Assembly (NCBI GenBank): GCA_036500765.1
Contig: DASYBM010000002.1
Location: forward strand, 1 to 64,000
Direction of reading: 5' to 3'
Length of the DNA stretch: 64,000 nt
From: Candidatus Sulfotelmatobacter sp.
Lineage (GTDB): Bacteria > Acidobacteriota > Terriglobia > Terriglobales > Acidobacteriaceae
A program made the position numbers and the translations under genes. This document shows, in pieces, positions 54,118 through 62,797 of the stretch; position 1 is the stretch's first letter; each line of letters begins with the position of its first letter. Under the pieces are notes generated by a model. The model saw only the letters and a program-made list of their open reading frames with translations, was not told the DNA's origin and made no database searches.

Positions 54118-54651
54118 TTAAGCGGGAACGTACGTCAACCGAATCAGGTCCTCGGCGATTAGGCCGCTGGCCACCAGGTGGAGCGGCGGCCGGGGCCCGG
54201 CGAAGAATGGCATGCCGCTCCCAAGCACTACAGGGCGGAGGTAGAGTTGATACTCATCGATAAGACCGGCTTCGGTCAGACTCTGCGCCAGGACGGGTCC
54301 GCCAACGTCAAACTCGCCATCTAGCTCAGCCTTCAGCCTACGTATCGCCCCCTCGAAGTCCTCCGCGATAAGCGTGGCGTTGGGGCCAACTGTCTTGAGC
54401 GAACGCGACACCACCCACTTCGGTTTGCTCCGCCACGCCACCGCGAAGTCGCGATCCTCCGCGTCCCAGTCAGGAAGGTCTTCGTCCCAATAACGCATGA
54501 TCTCGTACAGGCCGCGACCATATATGCAGCCCGTCAGGCCACGCGTATGCTCGATGAAGTGACGAAAGGCCGAGGGCACAGGCGGCCCCAACTTCATGTG
54601 GTCGACGTAGCCATCCAGGGATTGGCTCATTCCAAAGACAAGTTTCGCCAT
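54118..54651 (-). CDS. RibD C-terminal/dihydrofolate reductase-like protein
   Basis: About 177 residues from the ATG at 54651; the longer frame to 54768 is not supported. It starts KLVFGMSQSLDGYVDHMKLG, the usual opening of the RibD-C/DHFR-like family, and ends with the phrases LDGEFDVGGPVLAQSLTEAG and EYQLYLRPVVLGSGMPFF. This is a reductase fold binding NADPH. The family includes many uncharacterised reductases besides true DHFR and RibD, so no substrate can be named. It stands alone between kdsB and the tRNA gene. Confidence 0.88.
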   Translation of the reverse strand: MAKLVFGMSQSLDGYVDHMKLGPPVPSAFRHFIEHTRGLTGCIYGRGLYEIMRYWDEDLPDWDAEDRDFAVAWRSKPKWVVSRSLKTVGPNATLIAEDFEGAIRRLKAELDGEFDVGGPVLAQSLTEAGLIDEYQLYLRPVVLGSGMPFFAGPRPPLHLVASGLIAEDLIRLTYVPA

Positions 54652-54787
54652 CCTGCAAATCTCCCTCCCAGGTTCTTCAGAATAGCTTAATCCGACGTCG
54701 CGTGTGGAGGTAAGGTCGAACACTATCTGCGCGCCAGCTTCCCTATCCCCAGATTCAAACTGGTCCACTACCTGGCGCTGAGACCGT

Positions 54788-54816
54788 TTGACCTAATGCG
54801 CAAGCGCTTTTAAAAT
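54788..54816 (+). promoter_or_regulatory. Sigma70-type promoter for the tRNA gene
   Basis: TTGACC (54788-54793), 17-base spacer, TAAAAT (54811-54816). This is the best housekeeping promoter in the window. It lies about 80 bases before the tRNA and points at it. Confidence 0.65.
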
Positions 54817-54895
54817 TGGGGGTTAGACTGCGAGTGCCGGAGGCCATACCGGCGGCAAGGTTCCTTTCGCGCATCCTTCCCGATTGCAGGCAAGT

Positions 54896-54972
54896 GGCGG
54901 CGTAGCTCAGGTGGTTAGAGCGACGGTCTCATAATCCGTAGGTCGTAGGTTCGAGTCCTACCGCCGCCACCA
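54896..54972 (+). tRNA. tRNA with CAU anticodon (Met, or Ile2)
   Basis: A 77-base tRNA with encoded CCA. The acceptor GGCGGCG (54896-54902) pairs with CGCCGCC (54962-54968). The D arm is GCTC/GAGC, the anticodon loop CTCATAA has CAT at 54930-54932, and the T arm is GTAGG/CCTAC with TTCGAGT. The anticodon stem has one T-T mismatch next to the loop. The initiator features (three G-C pairs in the anticodon stem, mismatched first pair) are absent, so it is either elongator Met or the lysidine-modified Ile2 isoacceptor. I cannot separate these by eye. Confidence 0.92.
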
Positions 54973-55032
54973 AATTAACCGATCCTGCGTCTTCAGCAAG
55001 AAGTCGAAATAAGAAAGGGTTCCAGTAAGAAA

Positions 55033-55053
55033 AGGGCGGGATCTCCCCGCCCT
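55033..55053 (-). terminator. Intrinsic terminator of the kinase/twin-protein unit
   Basis: On the minus strand AGGGCGGG, a five-base loop, and CCCGCCCT are followed by TTTTCTT. It lies 25 bases past the stop of the gene at 55078 and ends that transcription unit before it meets the tRNA. Confidence 0.75.
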
Positions 55054-55077
55054 GATGCATTTCCCGACTCTTAAGCC

Positions 55078-55380
55078 CTAAGCGACTTCTCGATCTACCG
55101 CATCTACCGCCATCGAAGGGGTCTGGATATGCGGGTTCGAAGGGGCGTTCCAAACATTCGGACTCAAAGTGAAATTGTAAGGTGGGGCGGGCAGCGGATT
55201 TGCAGCCACAGCAGGCTTGACCTGGCCGGCGCCAATGTCATACGAGCTGCCCGTGCAGTAGTTGCTGGAGGGCGTCAAAGCTACGTTCTGGGTGGACGAA
55301 TTCTTCCATCCAAAATCGCAACCCGAAGAAAGCGAGCCGCCCGTAACCTGTCCAGTTCTAATGTCAACTTCGATCGGCAT
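55078..55380 (-). CDS. Small protein, twin B of an unassigned paralogous pair
   Basis: 100 residues with a strong AAGGAG ribosome site. I do not recognise the family. It is closely related to its upstream neighbour (55467): both keep VDI-x-TG, a GC-x-F-x-W-N block, SSNYCT followed by YDIGAG, AANPLPA, a VW residue pair and the phrase PSNPHIQTPSM near the end, finishing EVA. Two cysteines (about 21 and 42) are conserved. No signal peptide, membrane helix or catalytic motif is seen. The residue pattern suggests beta structure. It is the last gene before the terminator, after the kinase and twin A. Confidence 0.8.
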   Translation of the reverse strand: MPIEVDIRTGQVTGGSLSSGCDFGWKNSSTQNVALTPSSNYCTGSSYDIGAGQVKPAVAANPLPAPPYNFTLSPNVWNAPSNPHIQTPSMAVDAVDREVA

Positions 55381-55466
55381 AGTTTTTTTCTCCTTGGTGT
55401 TCTTGTTTAAGCAACTTCGCTATCGGTTAGGCGCGCGCAATCCCGCCCATTATTCCCGCGCAAGCC

Positions 55467-55769
55467 TTACGCGACTTCTTTTCGCTCGATGTGCATCGAC
55501 GGCGTCTGAATGTGAGGATTCGAAGGACCACCGACCCAGACGTCGGGTTTGAGCGTGTAGTTGAAAGGTTCAGCGGGCAATGGATTTGCTGCCTGGGCGG
55601 CTTTCGTGAGGCCTGCACCGATGTCATAAGTGGTCGCGGTGCAGTAGTTGCTCGAGGTGGTCAGCTGAACATTCTGGCCCGTGGTGTTGTTCCACTCGAA
55701 AGGACACCCTGCGGTGAAGGAACCAGGACCACCGTAGATTTCTCCGGTCGTAATATCGACTATCAACAT
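55467..55769 (-). CDS. Small protein, twin A of an unassigned paralogous pair
   Basis: 100 residues, the same length as twin B, with a near-perfect AAGGAGA ribosome site six bases before the ATG. It starts LIVDITTGEIYGG and has GCPFEWNN, SSNYCTATTYDIGAG, AANPLPAEPFNYTL and PSNPHIQTPSM. About half of its residues are identical to twin B by eye. It starts 27 bases after the stop of the Ser/Thr kinase gene, so the three form one unit. Both proteins are rich in Ser, Thr and Asn and could be kinase substrates, which is pure inference. Confidence 0.8.
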   Translation of the reverse strand: MLIVDITTGEIYGGPGSFTAGCPFEWNNTTGQNVQLTTSSNYCTATTYDIGAGLTKAAQAANPLPAEPFNYTLKPDVWVGGPSNPHIQTPSMHIERKEVA

Positions 55770-55796
55770 GGTTGTCTCCTTCTCTATAATTGGGGT

Positions 55797-58427
55797 TTAT
55801 TTTTCCTGCATCAGGGCCCGGTATTGCGGATTGTCGTGCAAATTGTCGAATACTGGAGCTGTCGCCACGACGGAGCGGGAATACCCGGCGGCCAGCGCTT
55901 TCCCCAGCCACTCCAGCGCAGGGCCATTTTCGTGCAATTGGTTGTACACCTGAGCCGCATTGAAAAGCAACTCTTTATCCCCGTGGCCTAGTTGAAGCGA
56001 CTTGTCGAGATAGCTCAGAGCCTGCTTCCGATCGCCCAGCACCGCGTAATAATTGGCTAAGTCACCGAGTATTCCGGCGTCGCGGGAATTGACCTTCAGT
56101 TGTTGATTGGCCAAGCCGATGGCCTTGCGGTAAGTGTCCAGCGCTGGAGTAGTATCGCCGCCAAAATAGAGGGCATCAGCCAGGCCGCTCCAGACCTGAT
56201 AGTTGCTGTCATCCAGTTTTAGGGCTTCTTTGAAGTTGGCTGCTGAATCTTTGTAATGGCGCAAGCGGAATTGAGCCACGGCGATGTTGCTGTGAGCGGC
56301 ATACGAAGGCCGGATGACAATCGACTTCTCGAATGCCGTTACCGCATCGCTGTCCTTCCCCTGATAGAGTAGAGCCGCACCCAGAGCGTTGAACGCCAGG
56401 TAACTGTCGGGATCGAGTTCCGTGGCTTTGCGACACATCTCCGCGGCCTTCTCGTAGTCAGCCTGCGACATGTAGAAAATGCCGAGCAGGTTATACGCTC
56501 GCCAGTACTGGGGCCGCGCGCTGATCGCCCGTTTGTACGTTTCCTCGGCTTTATCGGCCTGGTTGAGATGCTGATAGGTTCCGGCTAAGCTGATGTAAGC
56601 CCGGTCATTGGTCGGATCTAACTGCACCGCTTGCTGAAACTGCTCGGCTGCCTTCTCATACTGGCCGGTGCCGTCTTCGAGCAACCCGAGGCACATGTGG
56701 CCTTCGGCACCGGCATTGCCAAGTTCGATGGCTTTGCTGCACGCATCCTGTGCCGGGGCGATCCATTGTTTCTGCTTTCCCTGTAACTGGTATCTCAACC
56801 AATACGTCTGACCCAATGCTGCCTCGGTTTGGCCGTAGGTCGGATCGATCTTCAGAGCTTGCTTGAAAACAATCTCCGCGCTGGTCAAATTTTCCGGCCG
56901 GCGCGGATCCTGGAGATAGCCGCGCCCCTGCGCGTAGTATTCATAAGCTTCCGGGAACGCCGTCGAGTGGGCGCCGAGGGCCTGCTTCTCGTCGTTGCGG
57001 AGCGATAGCCGGAGCGCAGAGGCCACGCCGTTCGCAATCTGATCTTCAATGGTGAACAGATCCGAGACCGGGGCCGTGATTTGCGCTCCCGCCAGATTCT
57101 TGCCGCTTTTGGCGTCGGTCAAGTTATAGGCGGCGCGAAATAGATCGTTGGCCTGCTCCAGCGACACGGTGAGTCCGAGAGTCACACTGAGTTCCTTGCT
57201 GGCGTCGGCGAGCGTCGTAACTTTCTTGTCTTCGAGCGTTCTCGCCGGAACAACTTCGAGATCGCGATTGGCGCTCAACTGCGAAAGCTTGGCGGCGACG
57301 TTCTCCAGCATGCCTTTGGCGAAGGCGGTCAGCTTGGGATCGCCTGCGACGGCGGCAAACGGGAGTATGGCGATGCTCTTGCGCTGCGGTACGAGAGTTG
57401 CTGGCTGCACCGGGCTTTCAGCCGCGGAGGTCGCGAGGCGGCGGAGAAGTCGAGGGCCCCATACCCCTGCGGCCGCCAGCAGGAGCACCGCCACCGCAGC
57501 CAGAGTCAGGCGCAACTTTCTTTGCGGAGACCAGGTCGTCGCGACCCGCACCGACTTCAGCGACTTCCCCGAGTCGAAGTCTTTTTTCAGCTTCAGCAGA
57601 TCGCGATGGATCTCCGCCGCGGTCTGGTAGCGGAGGTCGCGGTTCTTGATGAGGCACTTATCGATGATTTCCTGAAGTCGCTGCGGCAGTCCGGGGACCG
57701 ACTCGTTGAGCGAGACCGGAGCCTGGCCAAGAATGGCATGAACTGTCACCGCCCATGTCGGCCCTGAAAAAGCCTGCCTGCCGGTAGCCATTTCGTAGAG
57801 CAACACGCCAAAAGAAAATAGATCGGTGCGGGCGTCGAGCTGTTCTCCGCGGGCCTGCTCAGGCGACATGTAGGCGACTGTGCCGATTGCGGCGCCGGTG
57901 TGGGTGAGCGGTCCGGTCGCCGACAGAGTGGCGTCGCTCGAACTCATCAGGTCGGGCGCCGTTAGCTTGGCCAGGCCGAAGTCGAGAATCTTGGCCTGTC
58001 CGCGTTCCGTGATGAAAATGTTGGCCGGCTTGATGTCGCGATGCATGATGCCCTTGGCATGGGCGGCGTGCAAGGCATCGCTGATCTGCAAGGCCCAATC
58101 CAGCAGCGTTCCCAGGGGAACGGGTTGATCGCCGATGCGATCGCGCAGCGTGTGCCCCTCCAGCAACTGCATGGCGATGAAAGGGCGGCCCTGGTCGTCG
58201 TCGATCTCGTAAATCGTGCAGATGTTAGGGTGGTCGAGCGCCGAAGCGGTTCGGGCTTCACGCTTGAAGCGATCGAGGGCCCGTGGGTCGCGTACGGAAT
58301 TATCGGGAAGAAATTTCAGGGCGACCATGCGGCCCAGGCGGATGTCTTCGGCTTTGTAGACCACGCCCATGCCGCCCGCACCAAGCTTCTCCTGGATGCG
58401 ATAGTGGGAGACGATCTGGTCGTTCAT
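55797..58427 (-). CDS. Ser/Thr protein kinase with TPR sensor domain
   Basis: About 876 residues from the ATG at 58427; the longer frame to 58613 lacks family character. The kinase part (residues 1-280) is complete: LGAGGMGVVYKAED, the lysine in MVALKFLP, HRDIKPANIF, DFGLAK and GTVAYMSPEQARGE. A single membrane helix follows (about 315-335, LTLAAVAVLLLAAAGVW), then a TolB/FlgO-like domain (KSIAILPFAAVAGDPKL), then at least eight TPRs to the end. The kinase is cytoplasmic and the TPR part probably periplasmic. It leads the unit with the two 100-residue twins. A 13-base duplication that copies its GGAG ribosome site lies just before the start. Confidence 0.92.
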   Translation of the reverse strand: MNDQIVSHYRIQEKLGAGGMGVVYKAEDIRLGRMVALKFLPDNSVRDPRALDRFKREARTASALDHPNICTIYEIDDDQGRPFIAMQLLEGHTLRDRIGDQPVPLGTLLDWALQISDALHAAHAKGIMHRDIKPANIFITERGQAKILDFGLAKLTAPDLMSSSDATLSATGPLTHTGAAIGTVAYMSPEQARGEQLDARTDLFSFGVLLYEMATGRQAFSGPTWAVTVHAILGQAPVSLNESVPGLPQRLQEIIDKCLIKNRDLRYQTAAEIHRDLLKLKKDFDSGKSLKSVRVATTWSPQRKLRLTLAAVAVLLLAAAGVWGPRLLRRLATSAAESPVQPATLVPQRKSIAILPFAAVAGDPKLTAFAKGMLENVAAKLSQLSANRDLEVVPARTLEDKKVTTLADASKELSVTLGLTVSLEQANDLFRAAYNLTDAKSGKNLAGAQITAPVSDLFTIEDQIANGVASALRLSLRNDEKQALGAHSTAFPEAYEYYAQGRGYLQDPRRPENLTSAEIVFKQALKIDPTYGQTEAALGQTYWLRYQLQGKQKQWIAPAQDACSKAIELGNAGAEGHMCLGLLEDGTGQYEKAAEQFQQAVQLDPTNDRAYISLAGTYQHLNQADKAEETYKRAISARPQYWRAYNLLGIFYMSQADYEKAAEMCRKATELDPDSYLAFNALGAALLYQGKDSDAVTAFEKSIVIRPSYAAHSNIAVAQFRLRHYKDSAANFKEALKLDDSNYQVWSGLADALYFGGDTTPALDTYRKAIGLANQQLKVNSRDAGILGDLANYYAVLGDRKQALSYLDKSLQLGHGDKELLFNAAQVYNQLHENGPALEWLGKALAAGYSRSVVATAPVFDNLHDNPQYRALMQEK

Positions 58428-58429
58428 TG

Positions 58430-58455
58430 TACTGCAACTCCGTACTGCAACTCCG
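58430..58455 (-). repeat. 13-bp tandem duplication at the kinase ribosome site
   Basis: TACTGCAACTCCG occurs twice head to tail (58430-58442 and 58443-58455). On the coding strand this places two copies of CGGAGTTGCAGTA directly upstream of the start, so the GGAG element is doubled. Confidence 0.8.
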
Positions 58456-58588
58456 CGGCGCGCGACTCTGGCCAGGGCCCCGATAGCTGGCATGGTACTC
58501 AAGTTAGACGGAACGGTGCAATAGCACTTAGGGTTTATGCGGAGGACGATTCCTGTTTTAGCCCGGTGACGGCGTAAGCGATGCGCAA

Positions 58589-58626
58589 CAATGATCGATG
58601 ATTCAGCGATCATTGATCATTGATCG
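58589..58626. repeat. Short-word hairpin repeat (GATCATTG)
   Basis: CAATGATC (58589-58596) pairs perfectly with GATCATTG (58608-58615), and ATTGATC is repeated once more after it. It lies between the response regulator and kinase genes. Confidence 0.6.
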
Positions 58627-58670
58627 TAGGCGGTGGGGCGCAGGATGAGACTTGGCTGAACCAGGGCCGG

Positions 58671-61031
58671 CTATTTCTTCTTGCCCATTTTGCGAGAAAT
58701 TTCTTCGAAGATCTTGGGGCGCAGGTCGGCGAGGACGCTGTCGACAATGTTGGCGATGCCTTCGGAATCGGGCTCGCTCGCAGATTCGGCGCGATGATTT
58801 TCAGCGCCGGCAGCGACGGCCATGGCAGCGGTGTCCTGTGTATGCAGCGTTTCTTCTGCGGCCTTGGGCGACGATTCGAACGATGCGCTCTGAGATGCTG
58901 CGGGTGTAGAGGATCCAGATTCGATGATCCCTGAGTCGGGCGCTCCAGATTCGGATGTCCCAGATTCGGATGCCCCAGACTCGCGAATCTGACGCCAACT
59001 GGCCCATGCCGCAGCGGTGGTTGCCACTATATCGGAATCTTTTGTGAGATCGGACGCGGCGGGTGCAGGGGCGCTGGTCGCCGGGTTTTCCCAAGCTCGG
59101 GTCGCGGGCGCCTCGTGGGCAGAAGTCAATTCCTTAGAATCCGGTTCTGCCGGAACGTTAGTGTCGAGAGTTGGCGCTGCCATCTCCGCGGTCCCGGCCA
59201 TTGACGGGTCTGGCGGCGCGGGGGCATCGATTTTCGCTTCTGACGTAATGTCTGGCGCCCCCGAAGGTGCTTCCGACGGGGAAATTAACGCCGTCAGTTG
59301 TTCGGTTGAGGCGGCTGGAATCTCTTCGAGCTTGGCTTCCGGTTGCGGCAATGCCGACGCGACCTCAGGCTGCGCCGCGATCGCCACTTTACTCGCCGCT
59401 GGGGCTGCAACTTCGGCGTTTTCAAGCGGAACAGACTCGGGCTCAGCCGGGGCAGGAGTTTTCGGCGCGAGATAGGATTCGGCGACCGCTTCTAATTCTT
59501 TCACGGCAGCGCCGATGGCGGCGGTGGCAGCGCTGGCCATCGCACTCAGCGTGTGCGCCGCTTCAGGCGCGGGCGTCGCGGGAACCGTGAGCGCCGGTGT
59601 CGGCGTGGCTGCGGCTGTTGGTTCGGACACCGGCGGCTGGGTTTCCGCGAGCGCCTTGGCCGATCCCCCATGAGCGGTTTCTGCCGCGGCAAAGGCGGCG
59701 TAGGCCTTCTGCATTTCGAGCTCGAGAGAAAGCGCAGCTTCTTCGGGGGCAACCGCTACGGAAACAGCCGTCCAGCGCGATGCGAAGGCGGCCGACTCGG
59801 CTCCGGCCGCTGCGGCCATGGTTACCGGCTCGTCAGCTACCGGCTCATCGTTTACCGGTACATCCTGAGCACGGCGATCCGCAATGCGGCGGTCTGCCCC
59901 GTTTGTCCGTGAACCATTGGCGGAATTCGGGCTGTCCGACGAAACAGAATCGACTTCCAGGCCAGCGATGGCGGCCATTACATCGGCACGACTGGGGGCG
60001 ATGGCCTCGGCCGTTTGATTTTGCGTTGCAGGCGAGCTCTGGGCCCACTCTTCGATCTTTTTTTCCAGCTTCTCCTCATCCAGCCCTGGCCTGGCATCGA
60101 TCTCTATATTCTGCCGGGATTCCGGCTCTGTCGGGGACGCTGCCGCGACTACCTGCGCCGGCGCCGCTGGCGAAGTCTCTCTCGTCTCTGGCTTCGGTTC
60201 GAGGTTCGGTTCGACGTTCGGTTCGGTCTTGCCGTCGGCTTTGACTTCGGCGCGAGCCCGCTCGGAGGGCTGATTCTCGACCGCCTTGCTTTCCTCGATC
60301 TTGCCCTTCACCTGCGCCGCAGCTGCCGCTAATGCGGCGATCTCTTCCGCGGTCACATCCTTGGGCAAGCCCTCCGGGGCCAGCGCACTCACGTCGACTC
60401 GGGTTGCTTCTGCCTTGGCCGCGCGCAGCTCGGTAGTGCTTTTGCGCTCGACCACGGTGCGCAAATCCTTATTCATGGCGTTATAAATGTCAGCATCATC
60501 GCCATCGTTTTGCGCGGAGTTTTCTTTCTTCTTCGGAAATTGGATGCGGTTCTTCCAGCCTGAATCTTCGTCGATAGCTACGGTCTTGTCATAGCGGCCT
60601 TCGTCGAGCGCGGCGGTTACGCGGGCGAAGCGTCCTGGCTTCGCAGTCTCTGCGCGGGGCACAATCTTGTCTTCCAGTTTGCTCAGAGCGCTGAGTAATT
60701 CGCTGGCTTCGAAGGGTTTTACGATGAAGGCGTCGGCCCGCACCCGCTTGGCTTCTTCGGGCTTGAAGGGCTCGAGTTTCCCTACTGTAAGCAGAACGGG
60801 AACGCGCGAAGTCTCGTTCGCCTCTTTCAGCCGCTGGCAAACTTCGAGTCCGCTGTAGCCGGGCATGTAGACGTCGAGCACGATGAGGTCGGGCTTCTGC
60901 TCGGCGATCTTTTTCAGCGCGGCGGAGCCGTTGTTGACCGTAACGACTTCATATCCCGCATCCGCGAGGATCTTCCGCCCCATATTTTGAGCGGTCACAC
61001 TGTCATCCGCGAGCAATATCTTCCTGGCCAA
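58671..61031 (-). CDS. Response regulator with very long disordered tail
   Basis: 786 residues. The first 120 form a receiver domain: KILLADDSVTAQNMGRKIL, the phosphorylated aspartate in LIVLDVYMPGYSG, the threonine in VLLTVGKLEPF and the lysine in AFIVKPFEASEL. From about 180 to 755 the chain is rich in Ala, Pro, Glu and Ser and probably disordered, with local repeats such as ESGTSESGAPDSG. The final 28 residues (GIANIVDSVLADLRPKIFEEI) look helical and are probably a docking segment. There is no DNA-binding domain. It precedes the Ser/Thr kinase unit on the same strand. Confidence 0.9.
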   Translation of the reverse strand: MARKILLADDSVTAQNMGRKILADAGYEVVTVNNGSAALKKIAEQKPDLIVLDVYMPGYSGLEVCQRLKEANETSRVPVLLTVGKLEPFKPEEAKRVRADAFIVKPFEASELLSALSKLEDKIVPRAETAKPGRFARVTAALDEGRYDKTVAIDEDSGWKNRIQFPKKKENSAQNDGDDADIYNAMNKDLRTVVERKSTTELRAAKAEATRVDVSALAPEGLPKDVTAEEIAALAAAAAQVKGKIEESKAVENQPSERARAEVKADGKTEPNVEPNLEPKPETRETSPAAPAQVVAAASPTEPESRQNIEIDARPGLDEEKLEKKIEEWAQSSPATQNQTAEAIAPSRADVMAAIAGLEVDSVSSDSPNSANGSRTNGADRRIADRRAQDVPVNDEPVADEPVTMAAAAGAESAAFASRWTAVSVAVAPEEAALSLELEMQKAYAAFAAAETAHGGSAKALAETQPPVSEPTAAATPTPALTVPATPAPEAAHTLSAMASAATAAIGAAVKELEAVAESYLAPKTPAPAEPESVPLENAEVAAPAASKVAIAAQPEVASALPQPEAKLEEIPAASTEQLTALISPSEAPSGAPDITSEAKIDAPAPPDPSMAGTAEMAAPTLDTNVPAEPDSKELTSAHEAPATRAWENPATSAPAPAASDLTKDSDIVATTAAAWASWRQIRESGASESGTSESGAPDSGIIESGSSTPAASQSASFESSPKAAEETLHTQDTAAMAVAAGAENHRAESASEPDSEGIANIVDSVLADLRPKIFEEISRKMGKKK

Positions 61032-61154
61032 GGGTTTCCTCTAGTGCGGGGAGATAACGCGAAGGTAACCCGAGCCACACCCTAAGTCAATGATCCAGAA
61101 GGGAAGTAACCGGTTACCAGTGGCCAACACCTAGTAGAGCCGTCAGGCGGCAGG

Positions 61155-61190
61155 CCTGGTCTTCGAGTCTTCGGTCTGGGTTTCTGCCTG
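61155..61190. repeat. Short-word repeat (GTCTTCGAGTCTTCGGTCT)
   Basis: GGTCTTCGAGTCTTCGGTCT is the same wording as at 2704-2760. It is flanked by GTCAGGC (just before) and GCCTGAC (just after), which could pair. It lies between the lipoprotein and response regulator genes. Confidence 0.5.
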
Positions 61191-61207
61191 ACGCCTAGCG
61201 CCCGCTT

Positions 61208-62674
61208 TTAGAATGGAACCAGCTTTTTCAACCCTTTCTTCTTCTTTTTCTTGCTGGTGGAGAGATCTTCGTCGCTGGCCGGAGCCGAGTTGTCGGCGCT
61301 GGCCGTGGCCGTGGAGGATGATGACGCTTGGCCTTGTTGAATTTCGTTGACCTGCGGTGGCGGGGGGAGCGCCTGGTCGCTGGCGCTGTCGGTCGGTTTC
61401 AGTTCGTTGGGATCGGCAGGGACATTTGGCTTCAGTTCGTTGGGATCAGGAGTTGCCGGAGGAGCGGTTGTGCCTGCCGTTCCAAAGGGCGTTGTATTCG
61501 GAGCAGCCGTGTCCGATGGGGGCGCGGTTGCACCACCGTTGGGATTGATGATGTCCACTCCCACGCTTCCCTTTTCCGGCATGCCCATCAGATGTGCCGC
61601 TCCCTGGGTCTCATCCTTGATAAGGGTATTTGCAGCCACAGGTTCGGGATCGGCCAACGAGGGTTCGCCCGTCTTGGAGGCCGCAGAAACGTCTGGCCCT
61701 TTCTTGACGAGTCCCATTAACATCTGAATTTTGGTGGACTCACTGCGACTCTCGATTTCCTTCCGGTTCTGCGCGACCGCCGCTTTCGTTGGCCGGGGAA
61801 TCGGCTGGTGCAGCGCGGCGAGACGTTTCCTGGCGTCGTCGGAGCGATCCATTAGCGGATAACGGGTCAGGATGGTCTTGTAATTGGTGGCGGCTTTCTC
61901 GGTAAACTCCTGGATGTAGGCGCCCTTTACCTTTTCCCCAGCGCAACCGCGCGGCAGGCCGTGAGCGTCACAAGCGGGAGCATTTCGCAAGCGCGTGATC
62001 TGCCCCTCGTAGTCCTGTCCCAGGAGGAACAGCGCCTCATCGGCGCGGCTGTAGAGCGGATACTTTTCCACCAGCGATTGCAGGCGTGCGATCGACGCCG
62101 GATAGGACTCGCGGAGATTGTAAAAGCGTCCGATTTCAAATTCGCGTTCGGCCAGCACTTCCTGCACTTCCAGCAGGCGCTGCTTGGCCTCGGGTACGAG
62201 TTTGTTGTCGGGATATTGCAGAATCAGCTTACGATATTCATCCTCGGCGCGCTTGGCGTTGGTGTAGTCGCGATCTGCCTTCTCCATCTGCTGGTAATGG
62301 ATGTTGGCGATTTTGAGCTGCGCTTCGGCCGCTTCCGGCATGTTGGGGAAGAAGATCTGAAAATCGTTGTACTCCTGTTCGGCCTGGGCGAGTGCCGCTG
62401 CGCCGCCCTCGGCATACCAGGAGTCGCCGACCGCCAGTTTGGCTCGGGCAATGAATTCGGAATCGGGATAAGTATTGATCAAGGTCTGCAACGTCAGCCG
62501 GGCCACATCGAAGCGGTTGTGCCGCATGGCCTCCATGGCTTTGTCGAACAGGACTTTATCGGGCTGCTTGGAGCCCACATTAGCCAGGGGGTTCACGGAC
62601 TTCTTGTTGGTACAGGCTACGGTGAGCACGAGCAGCATGCTCAGGAACGCGATCGACGGGTTTCTACGTGACAT
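61208..62674 (-). CDS. BamD-like lipoprotein with long disordered C-terminus
   Basis: 488 residues. A lipoprotein signal with the lipobox LTVAC (Cys at 21) is followed by TPR-like helical repeats to about residue 290 (DKAMEAMRHNRFDVARLTLQ, LINTYPDSEFIARAKLAVGD, EDEYRKLILQYPDNKLVPEA). BamD is the essential lipoprotein partner of BamA in outer membrane protein insertion, and this spacing of YPDS motifs is typical. The last 190 residues are Pro/Ala/Ser-rich, contain a repeated DPNELKP unit, and end in a lysine run (KKKKKKGLKKLVPF), much longer than ordinary BamD. It lies between rpe and the response regulator. Confidence 0.85.
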   Translation of the reverse strand: MSRRNPSIAFLSMLLVLTVACTNKKSVNPLANVGSKQPDKVLFDKAMEAMRHNRFDVARLTLQTLINTYPDSEFIARAKLAVGDSWYAEGGAAALAQAEQEYNDFQIFFPNMPEAAEAQLKIANIHYQQMEKADRDYTNAKRAEDEYRKLILQYPDNKLVPEAKQRLLEVQEVLAEREFEIGRFYNLRESYPASIARLQSLVEKYPLYSRADEALFLLGQDYEGQITRLRNAPACDAHGLPRGCAGEKVKGAYIQEFTEKAATNYKTILTRYPLMDRSDDARKRLAALHQPIPRPTKAAVAQNRKEIESRSESTKIQMLMGLVKKGPDVSAASKTGEPSLADPEPVAANTLIKDETQGAAHLMGMPEKGSVGVDIINPNGGATAPPSDTAAPNTTPFGTAGTTAPPATPDPNELKPNVPADPNELKPTDSASDQALPPPPQVNEIQQGQASSSSTATASADNSAPASDEDLSTSKKKKKKGLKKLVPF

Positions 62675-62691
62675 TGGGAGAATCCTAGGGT

Positions 62692-62792
62692 CTTAAGGTT
62701 TCTAAGGTTTCAAGGTTCCACGAATCTCGTAATCCGAACGGTTCAAGGGTTAAACATCGAAACCTTTCAACCTTGAAACGTTGAAACCTTGC
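62692..62792. repeat. Imperfect inverted repeat (AAGGTTTCAAGG)
   Basis: AAGGTTTCAAGGTT (62704-62717) pairs with AACCTTGAAACGTT (62769-62782) at 13 of 14 positions, and TTGAAACCTT follows. It fills the gap between rpe and the lipoprotein gene. Confidence 0.65.
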
Positions 62793-62797
62793 CGTTA

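Noticed and set aside
54896-54972. Initiator tRNA-fMet
   Set aside because: The acceptor first pair is G-C and the anticodon stem lacks the three consecutive G-C pairs of initiators.
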